From Gemmatimonadota bacterium (lineage in GTDB: Bacteria; Gemmatimonadota; Gemmatimonadetes; Longimicrobiales; RSA9): a stretch of DNA of 48,521 nt. The DNA lies in assembly GCA_039715185.1 (NCBI GenBank), contig JBDLIA010000015.1, forward strand, positions 1 to 48,521. The letters are read 5' to 3'. Shown piece by piece: positions 33,130 through 40,574 of the stretch. The notes beneath the pieces were generated by a model. It did not search any database, was not told the DNA's origin, and worked only from the letters and a program-made list of their open reading frames with translations. Numbering within the stretch: position 1 is the first letter of the stretch; every line of letters starts with the position of its first letter. Both the position numbers and the translations under genes were made by a program.

Positions 33130-36100
33130 ATGAAAGAAGATCGAGTACTCTCTTTCGAGTTTTCCGACAGGGCTACGCTGGACCGGGCGGCGGAGGATCC
33201 GCTCCCCTTCGACCTTCCCGTGCGCCAGCTCATCGTCGAGGTCTTCCGCGACGTCTACCTGGACACCCCCGCAGGCGACCTGCACCGTCGCGGCGCCCAC
33301 GTCCGGCTACGCGTGTACGACTCCGGCCGGCGCCTGCTCACCGCGGACGTGAGGGAGCCCGCCGAAGACGGCGGGGTGCGCCGGCGCACGCGCGTCGCGG
33401 ATGTGCCGGACGAGGACATCGCCGCCCTGGTGCGCGGCGACTCGGAGCCCGCGGCGTTGGTGCGGGCGCTGGTGGACCCGGAGCTGCTGGGCGTGGCGTT
33501 TCAGCTGGAGACCCTGCGGCGCATCCGCCTGGCGGAGCCCCCCGATGGCGACGGCGACTCCATCCGCTTCGCCTACGACTCGGTCACCCTGCGCCGGCGC
33601 GAGACCGCCGCCGACATCCACCAGCTCGAGATCCGCATTCCGGAAGAGGAAGCTGGCCAGATGGCCGGGCTGGTCCAGGCCTTCGAGACCCAATACATGG
33701 TGCGGCCGGTGCTCGGCGACCTCGCGCACCGCGCGCGCGACATGCTGGAGGACCTCGAGGTCGCGGTCCTCGAACAGGCCATCCGCGGGGCGCGCGAGGT
33801 GGCCGTCCTTCCCTATCACGACGGCCGCGTCGCGCTGCTCGAGACGGCGGAGGGCTTGAGGGTCATGTGCGGCCTCGGTACGGGCGAGGCCGCGGCGCGC
33901 CTGCCGCTCCGCGCCGGCATGGGACGCGCCGGAGGAGCGCTGCGGCTCCTGGGCGTAAGCTCCGGGTCGGGGGCGCGCCCCACCGTCGAGGTGTGGGTGG
34001 CCGAGGGCATCGGCGGCAACGCCGACGACGCCGGAGAGGGATCCGTGTGGCTTCCGGTGGAGCAGGTGCTCGGCATGGTGGGCGGACCGGCGCTGCGCCA
34101 CCCGCGCACGCTGGCGGCTCTGAACGTGCTCGCGCGCTCGGAGCTGCCCGTCCGCTCCGGCGAGGGGGCGCCCGAGCTGCCCGTCGCCATCCAGGGCCAG
34201 CTCGGTGCGCGCAGCGGAGCTCCACCCTGGGCCCGCTTGGCCGCCCCGGTGGCGCCGGGCGAGGACATCCCGCCCGATCACTTGCTCAACGAGGAATTAC
34301 TGCGGCTGGCCTTCGACGAGCGCATCCTGACCGTCTGCAACGACCCCGACGTGCCGCTGCTCGAGCGCGTGCGCTTCCTGTCCATGTTCGGCGCGCGGCA
34401 AGACGAGTTCTTCATGCGCCGGGTGGCGAAGTACAAGGATGAGCTGAGCGGCGAAAAAACTCACCTGACGCCCGACGGTCTGGGACCGGCCGCCCAACTG
34501 GACGCCATAGGCGTGCGCGCCCGCGAGTTGCTTACCCGCGCGTACATCACAATGTGTACCAAGCTGGTGCCCGCGCTCGCCGCCGAGGGCATCCAGATCA
34601 CGCGCTGGGACGCGCTGGACGAGCAGGAGCAGGACTACCTCCGCTCGAGCTTCGGCAAGCAGGCCGAGGCGGTGATCGTGCCGCTGGCGGCAGACCCGAG
34701 CCATCCCTTCCCGCACATCCGCAACCTGAGGCCGGCCTTGGCGGTGGTGCTGCGCCTGCCGGAGAGCGCGAGCGAGCACTTCGTGGCCATCGAGTTGCCG
34801 GGCGAGCTGCCGCGCTTCGTGCCGCTCCCCGGCGGCGCGCGCTTCATCCCGCTCGAGGAGGTGATCGTCGGCACGCTCCCCGAGCTCTACCCCGGCTTCG
34901 ATGTCGCCGCGGCCCACACCTTCCGCGTGACCCGCAGCGCCGCGACCAGGGAGGTCGACGAGGACGGGCCGCTCGACGTCCTACGCGCCGTGGAGGAGCG
35001 CATAGCGTCCAGGCCGTTCCGCCAGGCGGTGCGGCTGGAGGTGGACCGTCCCATGCCCGCCTGGATGCGCGCGCACCTGCTCGCGCGGCTCCAGGCCGAG
35101 GATCGCGCCGGCGCGGCGTCGCTCACCGATGCGGACGTGTACGCCGCGGACTGGCTCGTGGACCTGGCCGCGCTGAAGGAGCTGGCGGCGGTACACCGGC
35201 CCGACCTGCGTTTCCCGCCCGCCCAGCAGAGTGACCCCTTCGAAGGCGCCGCCTCGCTAATCGCCGAAGTCGCCGACAAGGATCGCCTGTTGGAATTCCC
35301 GCGGGACGACTTCGAGCGAACCGTGGTGCGCCTCCTGGAGGAGGCCGCCGACGACCCCGACGTGGTCAACCTGCGCGTGACCCTGTACCGGACCGACCGC
35401 GCGTCGCCCGTGGTGGCGGCTCTGAGGAGGGCGAGGGCCAACGGCAAGGACGTCCTGGCACTCGTGGAGCTCAAGGCCAGCTTCGACGAACAGCGCAACA
35501 TCGAGTGGGCGAAAACCCTGGAGAGATCGGGGATCCATGTGATCTTCAGCCCGCCCCGCTACAAGGTCCACGCCAAGCTGGCGCTCGTTACGCGGCGCGA
35601 GGGCGAAGGCCTGGCGCGCTATGCATACGTGGGCACGGGCAACCTGAACGCGGCGACGGCCGCCGCCTACGTGGACGTGGGGATTCTGACCCGTCACGAG
35701 GGCATCACGGATGACGTGAACGCCGTCTTCAACCTGCTGTCCGGCTACTCCGCGCCGGGTGAGTTCGGCCATCTCCTGGTCGCGCCGTTCAACATGGCGG
35801 GTGCGCTACAGTCCAGGATAGAGCGCGAAGTGGAGCACGCGCGCGCCGGCGGAGAGGGGCTGATCCGCGGCCAGTTCAACGGCCTGACCGACCACACGTT
35901 GATAGGTGCGCTTTACGGGGCCTCCCAACAGGGGGTGCGCGTCGAGTTGGCGGTTCGCGAGCTGGTGGCGCTGCGGCCAGGCGTGGAAGGCCTGTCGGAA
36001 AACATCCGCATCGTGAGCCGGGTGGGTCGCTACCTCCAGCATTCGCGGATCTTCCATTTCCACAACGCCGGCGAGCCGGAATACTTCATCGGCTCCGGCG

Positions 36101-36285
36101 ACCTGCGACCGCGCAACCTGCGCCGCCGCATCGAGGTCGCCACGCCGGTCTACGACGCCGACCACCAGGCCGCGCTGGATGGCATCCTGACCGACTACCT
36201 GGAAGCGCCCGACGCCTGGACCCTCCAGGGGGATGGCTCGTGGCGGCGCGGCGAACAGGTCGTCGGCGGGCCGGTGGGGTCCTGA
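33130..36285 (+). CDS. ppk1: Polyphosphate kinase 1 with N-terminal CYTH-like and Nudix-like regions
   Basis: At 1051 residues it is about 350 longer than ordinary PPK1. Residues about 380-1045 are PPK1: LLNEELLRLAFDERILTVCN, LLERVRFLSMFGARQDEFFM, RYKVHAKLALVTRRE (His814, the expected phospho-histidine), YVGTGNLNAATAAAYVDVGI, RYLQHSRIFHFHNAG (His971) and FIGSGDLRPRNLRRRIEVAT. Residues about 1-210 look like a CYTH/triphosphate-tunnel domain (VYLDTPAGDLHRRGAHVRLR, LLTADVREP, QLEIRIPEEEA). Residues about 215-345 (EVAVLPYHDGRVALLETAEG, LLGVSSGSGARPTVEVWVAE, VWLPVEQVLGMVGGPAL) recall a Nudix fold without an intact Nudix box. The start is 1 nt after the ade stop. Confidence 0.93.
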   Translation: MKEDRVLSFEFSDRATLDRAAEDPLPFDLPVRQLIVEVFRDVYLDTPAGDLHRRGAHVRLRVYDSGRRLLTADVREPAEDGGVRRRTRVADVPDEDIAALVRGDSEPAALVRALVDPELLGVAFQLETLRRIRLAEPPDGDGDSIRFAYDSVTLRRRETAADIHQLEIRIPEEEAGQMAGLVQAFETQYMVRPVLGDLAHRARDMLEDLEVAVLEQAIRGAREVAVLPYHDGRVALLETAEGLRVMCGLGTGEAAARLPLRAGMGRAGGALRLLGVSSGSGARPTVEVWVAEGIGGNADDAGEGSVWLPVEQVLGMVGGPALRHPRTLAALNVLARSELPVRSGEGAPELPVAIQGQLGARSGAPPWARLAAPVAPGEDIPPDHLLNEELLRLAFDERILTVCNDPDVPLLERVRFLSMFGARQDEFFMRRVAKYKDELSGEKTHLTPDGLGPAAQLDAIGVRARELLTRAYITMCTKLVPALAAEGIQITRWDALDEQEQDYLRSSFGKQAEAVIVPLAADPSHPFPHIRNLRPALAVVLRLPESASEHFVAIELPGELPRFVPLPGGARFIPLEEVIVGTLPELYPGFDVAAAHTFRVTRSAATREVDEDGPLDVLRAVEERIASRPFRQAVRLEVDRPMPAWMRAHLLARLQAEDRAGAASLTDADVYAADWLVDLAALKELAAVHRPDLRFPPAQQSDPFEGAASLIAEVADKDRLLEFPRDDFERTVVRLLEEAADDPDVVNLRVTLYRTDRASPVVAALRRARANGKDVLALVELKASFDEQRNIEWAKTLERSGIHVIFSPPRYKVHAKLALVTRREGEGLARYAYVGTGNLNAATAAAYVDVGILTRHEGITDDVNAVFNLLSGYSAPGEFGHLLVAPFNMAGALQSRIEREVEHARAGGEGLIRGQFNGLTDHTLIGALYGASQQGVRVELAVRELVALRPGVEGLSENIRIVSRVGRYLQHSRIFHFHNAGEPEYFIGSGDLRPRNLRRRIEVATPVYDADHQAALDGILTDYLEAPDAWTLQGDGSWRRGEQVVGGPVGS

Positions 36286-36305
36286 CGCGCCCCCGCGGGC
36301 GACGC

Positions 36306-36845
36306 CTAGTCTTCCTTGCGGCGGTACACCGAGTCCCAAACCGATCGCCACGTCTCGCCCTCGTCGGTCGAGAGTTCGATCACCTGGCGAACCGTGCCGT
36401 CCGGGGATGGCGTGAGCGTTGTCCGGTCCAGGTAGGTACTGCCGTTGGGTCTCTGTATCCGGCCCTGGAAACGGACCGCGCCCTCGCCCGGGCGCTCGAC
36501 CAGCGTCTTCTCCTTGACACCGCCCGGCCTCGTTGCGTTACCGGTCACCCACACCTGCTTCCAGTCGCCCGTGGCGGGGATGTGGTAGAAGAGGCTCTTG
36601 CCTTCTCCCCCGCCGGAGTCGGTCCAGTGCTCCATCACCGCGCAGCCCTCGAGGATCTTCTCGATCCGGTTGTGCCCAACGACCTGGTCGTTGACCAGCA
36701 CGTCCCACTCGCCGAGCCAGAAGTCCAGCTCAGCGAACGACTCCACTTCGGCGCAAGCCGGCGACGCCGGCCGACCCTGCGCTGACGCCGGCGCCGCGCC
36801 GGCGACGAGGAACACTGCGAGTAAGGCCGAGCGGACGCGAAGCAC
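36306..36845 (-). CDS. Exported protein with FWLGEWDV motif
   Basis: The 179-residue protein has a signal peptide (SALLAVFLVAGAAPASAQG) then AELDFWLGEWDVLVNDQVVG, IEKILEGCAVMEHW, SLFYHIPATGDWKQVWVTGN and STYLDRTTLTPSPDGTVRQV. This is the pattern of secreted DUF1579-like, lipocalin-type proteins of unknown function. GTG at 36845 is preferred because a perfect AGGAGG lies 6 nt upstream; an ATG at 36896 would add 17 unsupported residues. It is convergent with ppk1, 20 bp away. Confidence 0.75.
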   Translation of the reverse strand: MLRVRSALLAVFLVAGAAPASAQGRPASPACAEVESFAELDFWLGEWDVLVNDQVVGHNRIEKILEGCAVMEHWTDSGGGEGKSLFYHIPATGDWKQVWVTGNATRPGGVKEKTLVERPGEGAVRFQGRIQRPNGSTYLDRTTLTPSPDGTVRQVIELSTDEGETWRSVWDSVYRRKED

Positions 36846-36955
36846 GAACAACCTCCTGGGCGAAAGTACGTCCTGCGGTAACAGAAGGAGTGACACCGGC
36901 GCGCGTTGGGCGGTTTGGTGATGTTCCAGAGAGGTGCCGGACGAGCCGGCGCGGA

Positions 36956-37366
36956 TCAGCCGGTCGAAGAGATAAGCTCCAGCACGCGCCGCTCGATCTC
37001 GTCGCGGACGGCGCGGAACCCGGCGTCGTCCAGTTCCTTGGGGTCCGGCAGATCCCAGTCCAACCGCCGATCGGCGGGGACGTGCGGACAGGCGTCGCCG
37101 CAGCCCATCGTGACCACCGCGTCGAACACCCCGGACGCGACCTCGTCGATCGACCGGGATCGGTGCGTGGAGAGGTCGACGCCGCGCTCCGCCATGAACG
37201 CGATGGCGCGCTCGTTGACCGCGCCCGACGGCCGCGAACCCGCGCTCAGGGCCTCAAGGCTTTCCCCGCCGACAGCGCGCGCGAACCCCTCGGCCATCTG
37301 GCTGCGGCAGGAGTTCTCGACGCACACGAACAGAAGGCGCGGGCGGCGCTCGGATCCGGATTCCAT
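36956..37366 (-). CDS. arsC: ArsC-type arsenate reductase (low-molecular-weight phosphatase fold)
   Basis: The 136-residue protein has LLFVCVENSCRSQMAEGFAR, the P-loop with nucleophile Cys15, then SAGSRPSGAVNERAIAFM, GVDLSTHRSRSIDEV and VVTMGCGDACPHVP with Cys89 and Cys93, then DWDLPDPKELDD. The extra Cys pair marks the reductase branch and not a plain phosphatase. The electron donor (thioredoxin or a low-molecular-weight thiol) cannot be told from sequence. No arsR, arsB or acr3 is nearby. ATG at 37366; the frame continues upstream only as shadow of the divergent ATPase. Confidence 0.88.
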   Translation of the reverse strand: MESGSERRPRLLFVCVENSCRSQMAEGFARAVGGESLEALSAGSRPSGAVNERAIAFMAERGVDLSTHRSRSIDEVASGVFDAVVTMGCGDACPHVPADRRLDWDLPDPKELDDAGFRAVRDEIERRVLELISSTG

Positions 37367-37489
37367 GGCCGCACGTTGGCGATCGCGTGGGCGGTCTACA
37401 AGTGGCCTTGGCACGCGCGCCGCGCAGCGACTACCCTGAGACACCCGGGGACGATTGGTACGCGCAGCACAGCTACCGGAGGGAACCCT

Positions 37490-38629
37490 TTGGAGGCAGC
37501 ATCTTCTCCTACGTGGCCGGGACCCCGCCCCTGGGTCGGGCGCGAGGCGCTGCTGGAGGCGCTGGCGGCCGACCTCGCACGCGGCGTCGAGGGGGGAGGT
37601 CGGGCGGTCTTCATCGAGGGCCCGCCGGGATCTGGCAGGACCACACTGCTCCACCGCTTCGCCAACGCCGCCACCTACAGGGGGAAGGCGCTGTCGGCTG
37701 CGTTCTGCGACGCCGCCGACCCGGACGCGTCGGCCTGGTCGCAGGTCGCCTCTCAGCTCACCCGTAGGGACAGGCTGAGCGCGGCGCTCAAGCGCTCGGC
37801 GTCCGGCTGGGTCGGCCTCATCCCGCTCGTGGGAGGCGTGCTCGAGGCGACCATCGAGACCCGCGACGCGCTCAAGGGCGAAGCAGAGCGACCGCCCGAA
37901 GAGACGTCCGATGCCGCGGTCGCGCAGGTCCGCATGCTGCTCAGCCTGGGAGCCCAGCGCCCACGCCTCATCCTCATGGACAACCTGGACGCGGGCGACA
38001 CGGAGGAGTTCGCGGGGGCGGCCGCGCTGGTGCAGCGCCTTAAGGGCGTCCCGCTCGTCTTCGTGGCTGCCGCGCGCGCGGGGGCCGGGGGACGAACGCG
38101 GGACCTGATGCTCGAGGCCGATCGGCTGGGGATCGCGGCCCACCACGAGATTCCGCCGCTGTCGTTCGAGGACGCCATGCGCGCGGTCACAACGGCCGTG
38201 GGATCGCCGCCTCCCGAAGCCTGGGAAGCGTGGTGGCGCGACCACTTCGACGGCACGCCGGCGCGACTGTGGCGACTGCTGGGGCAGGCGCACGCCGCCG
38301 GGGCGTTGTCATCCGTCTCGGGGCGATGGACCTGGAGCGCCGCCCCGCCCGCCTCCGCCGTTGGCCCGCCGCAGGCAGCTGCTCTACCAGGTGTGTCGGC
38401 AGAGCAGGCCGATCTGCTGCGTACCGCCGCATCCCTGGGTGCGCGCTTCCACGCCGACGAGTTCGCCGCCCGCGTGGGCTCCTCCACGGAGGATCTCGAT
38501 GATGCGCTACACGGGCTCGTGCGCGCCGGCGTGCTCACGATCGTGGATACCGTCGAGCGCGACGCGGAGTTCGTAGACGTGCTCGAGTTCGTTGACCCGC
38601 CCGGCCGACGCGCGTGGCTCGCCGGCTGA
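37490..38629 (+). CDS. AAA_16-type ATPase, short form
   Basis: TTG at 37490 is chosen because GGAGG is placed 7 nt before it; this gives 379 residues. The start WVGREALLEALAADLARGVE resembles AAA_16/ORC-type ATPases. Walker A is FIEGPPGSGRTTLLHRFA, Walker B RPRLILMDNLDAGDTEE, then VPLVFVAAARAGA. A segment SGWVGLIPLVGGVLEATIET lies between Walker A and B, and the larger ATPase at 40575 has a counterpart. The C-terminal part is a winged-helix-like stretch (EQADLLRTAASLGARFHADE, FAARVGSSTEDLDDALHGLV). There is no DNA-binding or enzymatic output domain. It is divergent from arsC. Confidence 0.7.
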   Translation: MEAASSPTWPGPRPWVGREALLEALAADLARGVEGGGRAVFIEGPPGSGRTTLLHRFANAATYRGKALSAAFCDAADPDASAWSQVASQLTRRDRLSAALKRSASGWVGLIPLVGGVLEATIETRDALKGEAERPPEETSDAAVAQVRMLLSLGAQRPRLILMDNLDAGDTEEFAGAAALVQRLKGVPLVFVAAARAGAGGRTRDLMLEADRLGIAAHHEIPPLSFEDAMRAVTTAVGSPPPEAWEAWWRDHFDGTPARLWRLLGQAHAAGALSSVSGRWTWSAAPPASAVGPPQAAALPGVSAEQADLLRTAASLGARFHADEFAARVGSSTEDLDDALHGLVRAGVLTIVDTVERDAEFVDVLEFVDPPGRRAWLAG

Positions 38630-38782
38630 CCACGCCCTGGTCGCGGCGATGTGCCCATGAGAGTCAGAGTTCCTCCCACCGAATTCCCGTAATCTGCCCT
38701 ACATAGAGCGTCCCAGGCATCTGCATACTTGGGGAATCGGCCGGAGAGACTCGTCGCCTCCCGCATTGGCCCGAGGGGCGTA

Positions 38783-38811
38783 GGGCCAGGCCGTGGAACG
38801 GCCGGGCCTTT
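38783..38811 (+). terminator. Hairpin after the short ATPase gene
   Basis: A 10-bp stem with one mismatch (GGCCAGGCCG / CGGCCGGGCC), 5-nt loop, then TTT. It abuts the -35 box of the lipoprotein promoter and would separate the two transcripts. Confidence 0.45.
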
Positions 38812-38839
38812 GACAAGCACCCCCGGACGGCGCAATATT
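38810..38839 (+). promoter_or_regulatory. Putative promoter of the large lipoprotein gene
   Basis: Consensus TTGACA (38810-38815), 18-bp spacer, AATATT (38834-38839), in an AT-richer patch of the 353-bp gap at 38630-38982. It lies about 145 bp before the start codon. Nothing else recognisable is seen in that gap. Confidence 0.5.
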
Positions 38840-38982
38840 TTCCCAGTATCTGCGCCCGACCCGACTTCGCATTCAGCCCAGCTTTCGGGCTTCTTGGGTG
38901 CGCGCCGTCGGTCAAGACGATCACAGGCCTGGCTCACAAAAAGCTTCGGAGCGAGACGCTCCCCTGCGCTAGGAGATAGAAA

Positions 38983-40458
38983 GTGCGTGCACTCCCCATC
39001 ACGCGGAACCCCTGGCGACTTGTCGCAGCAGGGGTCGTTGTCGCCCTCGCCGCCTGCGCCGATGCTGCTACGCGCGACGACGAGCCCGCGGGTCCGCAGT
39101 TCTCGGGACACCAGGGCGGCGTCGATTGCAGCGGCGACCCCGCCCTCGTCGGCACCAGCCCTCTGACCGTCAACGTCATCGACGGCGCAACCGGTCTGCC
39201 GCTCACCACCGGCTTCGTTGCGGTGTTCGTGCACCCGGTGTGCGGCCCGATACGCTTCCTGGAAGACACGGTCTTCAACGGCACCATCGTGTTCGCGGAT
39301 CTCGTGGCGACCAGAGGCTTCGTGCACGTCCGCGACGGCGTCACGCTGGCGGCGGCGGCGCTGAACTTATCGCCACCGCCACTGAACGAGCCGGACCTGG
39401 ACCTGATGGGGCCCGATCCTGCGCACGCGGCCACGATGACCGGCGATCGCGGCGCCTCGCTGCCGGTCACGCTGGGCAACTACCTGGCCGCGCTGGACGA
39501 TCCGCCGGTCCGTATCCGCAACAACGGCTCCGAGGTCACGATCGTGATGCCGCCGCAGGCGCCCATCGTGGTGGAGCTGTTTAACCTGGACCTGCCGGAT
39601 ACGGAACTGCCCGTGTCGGCCCTGCTGCCCTTCGGCGCGGCCGCCGCGTGCGACGACATCCCGTGGATCGCGGCCGACGCCGAGCAACTCGCGCTGTGCG
39701 AGAGCGGCAAGGGCATCGCCTACGTCACCGGAATGGACGAGGAGAGCGGCGCCGCTACGGCGCTCGTCATGGGCGACCCCAACGACCCGGACTGCGTCAT
39801 CGAAGTGATAGGCGAGGGCGGTGCGAGCAATGAGCTGATTGCCGTCTCGGCGCCCTGCTCGGACGCCGACGCGAACAACGTTCTGCGGTTGTTCCCGCGC
39901 CCGGCGCTGTGCGTGCTGCCTCCGGCGGCGGGCGCCGGCTTCATCGAGGACACGCGGGGCAGCGCCAAGAACATCGACTACCTGAACGCCACGTTCGGGG
40001 CCACCGCGCTCAACTACCCGGGCGTGCCGGGTGACCCCGACGACCAGGTGCCCGACCTGACCAAGGTAGCGGTCTATGGCGACTTCCTGCTGTTGGGCAG
40101 CCCCGCGAACGGCCAGTTCAAGTCGAAGGAGACCACGCCCAACGGAGCCAACGGGGAGAACCTGACGTTCACCGCGATTAGCCAGATGGACGGGGACGTG
40201 GTTTGCGCTTTCCCCGATAATACCGGCAACGCAGTCATTTTCTGCGTGAGCGATGACGGCGTGAACGTCAAGTACGCGATCATCCAGAGCGGCCTGAGCC
40301 CGGACCGTACCGAGTTCGCCTTCTCCCTCGGAGAGCAGGGCGGCGATGGCATTCCGGATCCGGCCCAGGAGGGAGGCGAAGCCCGCCAGGTAGTGCCGCC
40401 GCCGCCGGCGTCCTGCGACTACGAGTTCGACGGCAGCCGCTTCAGCGTGAAGTTCTAG
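38983..40458 (+). CDS. Large predicted lipoprotein, function unknown
   Basis: The 491-residue protein starts at GTG with AGGAG 8 nt upstream. The signal peptide ends in the lipobox VALAACAD. The mature part is acidic with scattered cysteine pairs (residues 49-88, 224-235 and later), suggesting disulfides. A segment PLTVNVIDGATGLPLTTGFV resembles an Ig-like or carboxypeptidase-regulatory-like fold. The C-terminal half has EDTRGSAKNIDYLNATFGAT and GENLTFTAISQMDGDVVCAF. I do not recognise the family. It sits between the two ATPase genes and ends in a textbook terminator. Confidence 0.75.
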   Translation: MRALPITRNPWRLVAAGVVVALAACADAATRDDEPAGPQFSGHQGGVDCSGDPALVGTSPLTVNVIDGATGLPLTTGFVAVFVHPVCGPIRFLEDTVFNGTIVFADLVATRGFVHVRDGVTLAAAALNLSPPPLNEPDLDLMGPDPAHAATMTGDRGASLPVTLGNYLAALDDPPVRIRNNGSEVTIVMPPQAPIVVELFNLDLPDTELPVSALLPFGAAAACDDIPWIAADAEQLALCESGKGIAYVTGMDEESGAATALVMGDPNDPDCVIEVIGEGGASNELIAVSAPCSDADANNVLRLFPRPALCVLPPAAGAGFIEDTRGSAKNIDYLNATFGATALNYPGVPGDPDDQVPDLTKVAVYGDFLLLGSPANGQFKSKETTPNGANGENLTFTAISQMDGDVVCAFPDNTGNAVIFCVSDDGVNVKYAIIQSGLSPDRTEFAFSLGEQGGDGIPDPAQEGGEARQVVPPPPASCDYEFDGSRFSVKF

Positions 40459-40485
40459 GGCCTAGCAGGACACGCCGTGGCACAC

Positions 40486-40517
40486 GCGGGGCCCTCCGAT
40501 CGGAGGGCCCCGCTTTT
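40486..40517 (+). terminator. Strong rho-independent terminator
   Basis: A 12-bp perfect stem GCGGGGCCCTCC / GGAGGGCCCCGC with loop GATC, followed by TTTTCTT. It lies 28 bp past the lipoprotein stop. Confidence 0.92.
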
Positions 40518-40574
40518 CTTCCCGGTCGGGTGCCGCGGAGGCGGACGGCGCCGCATCGCCCTACCTTTCCTCAC

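Noticed and set aside
37367-38293. A long minus-strand extension of the ArsC-type protein
   Set aside because: The plus strand here encodes the AAA_16 ATPase with a good ribosome site, and the extension is Arg-rich without motifs.
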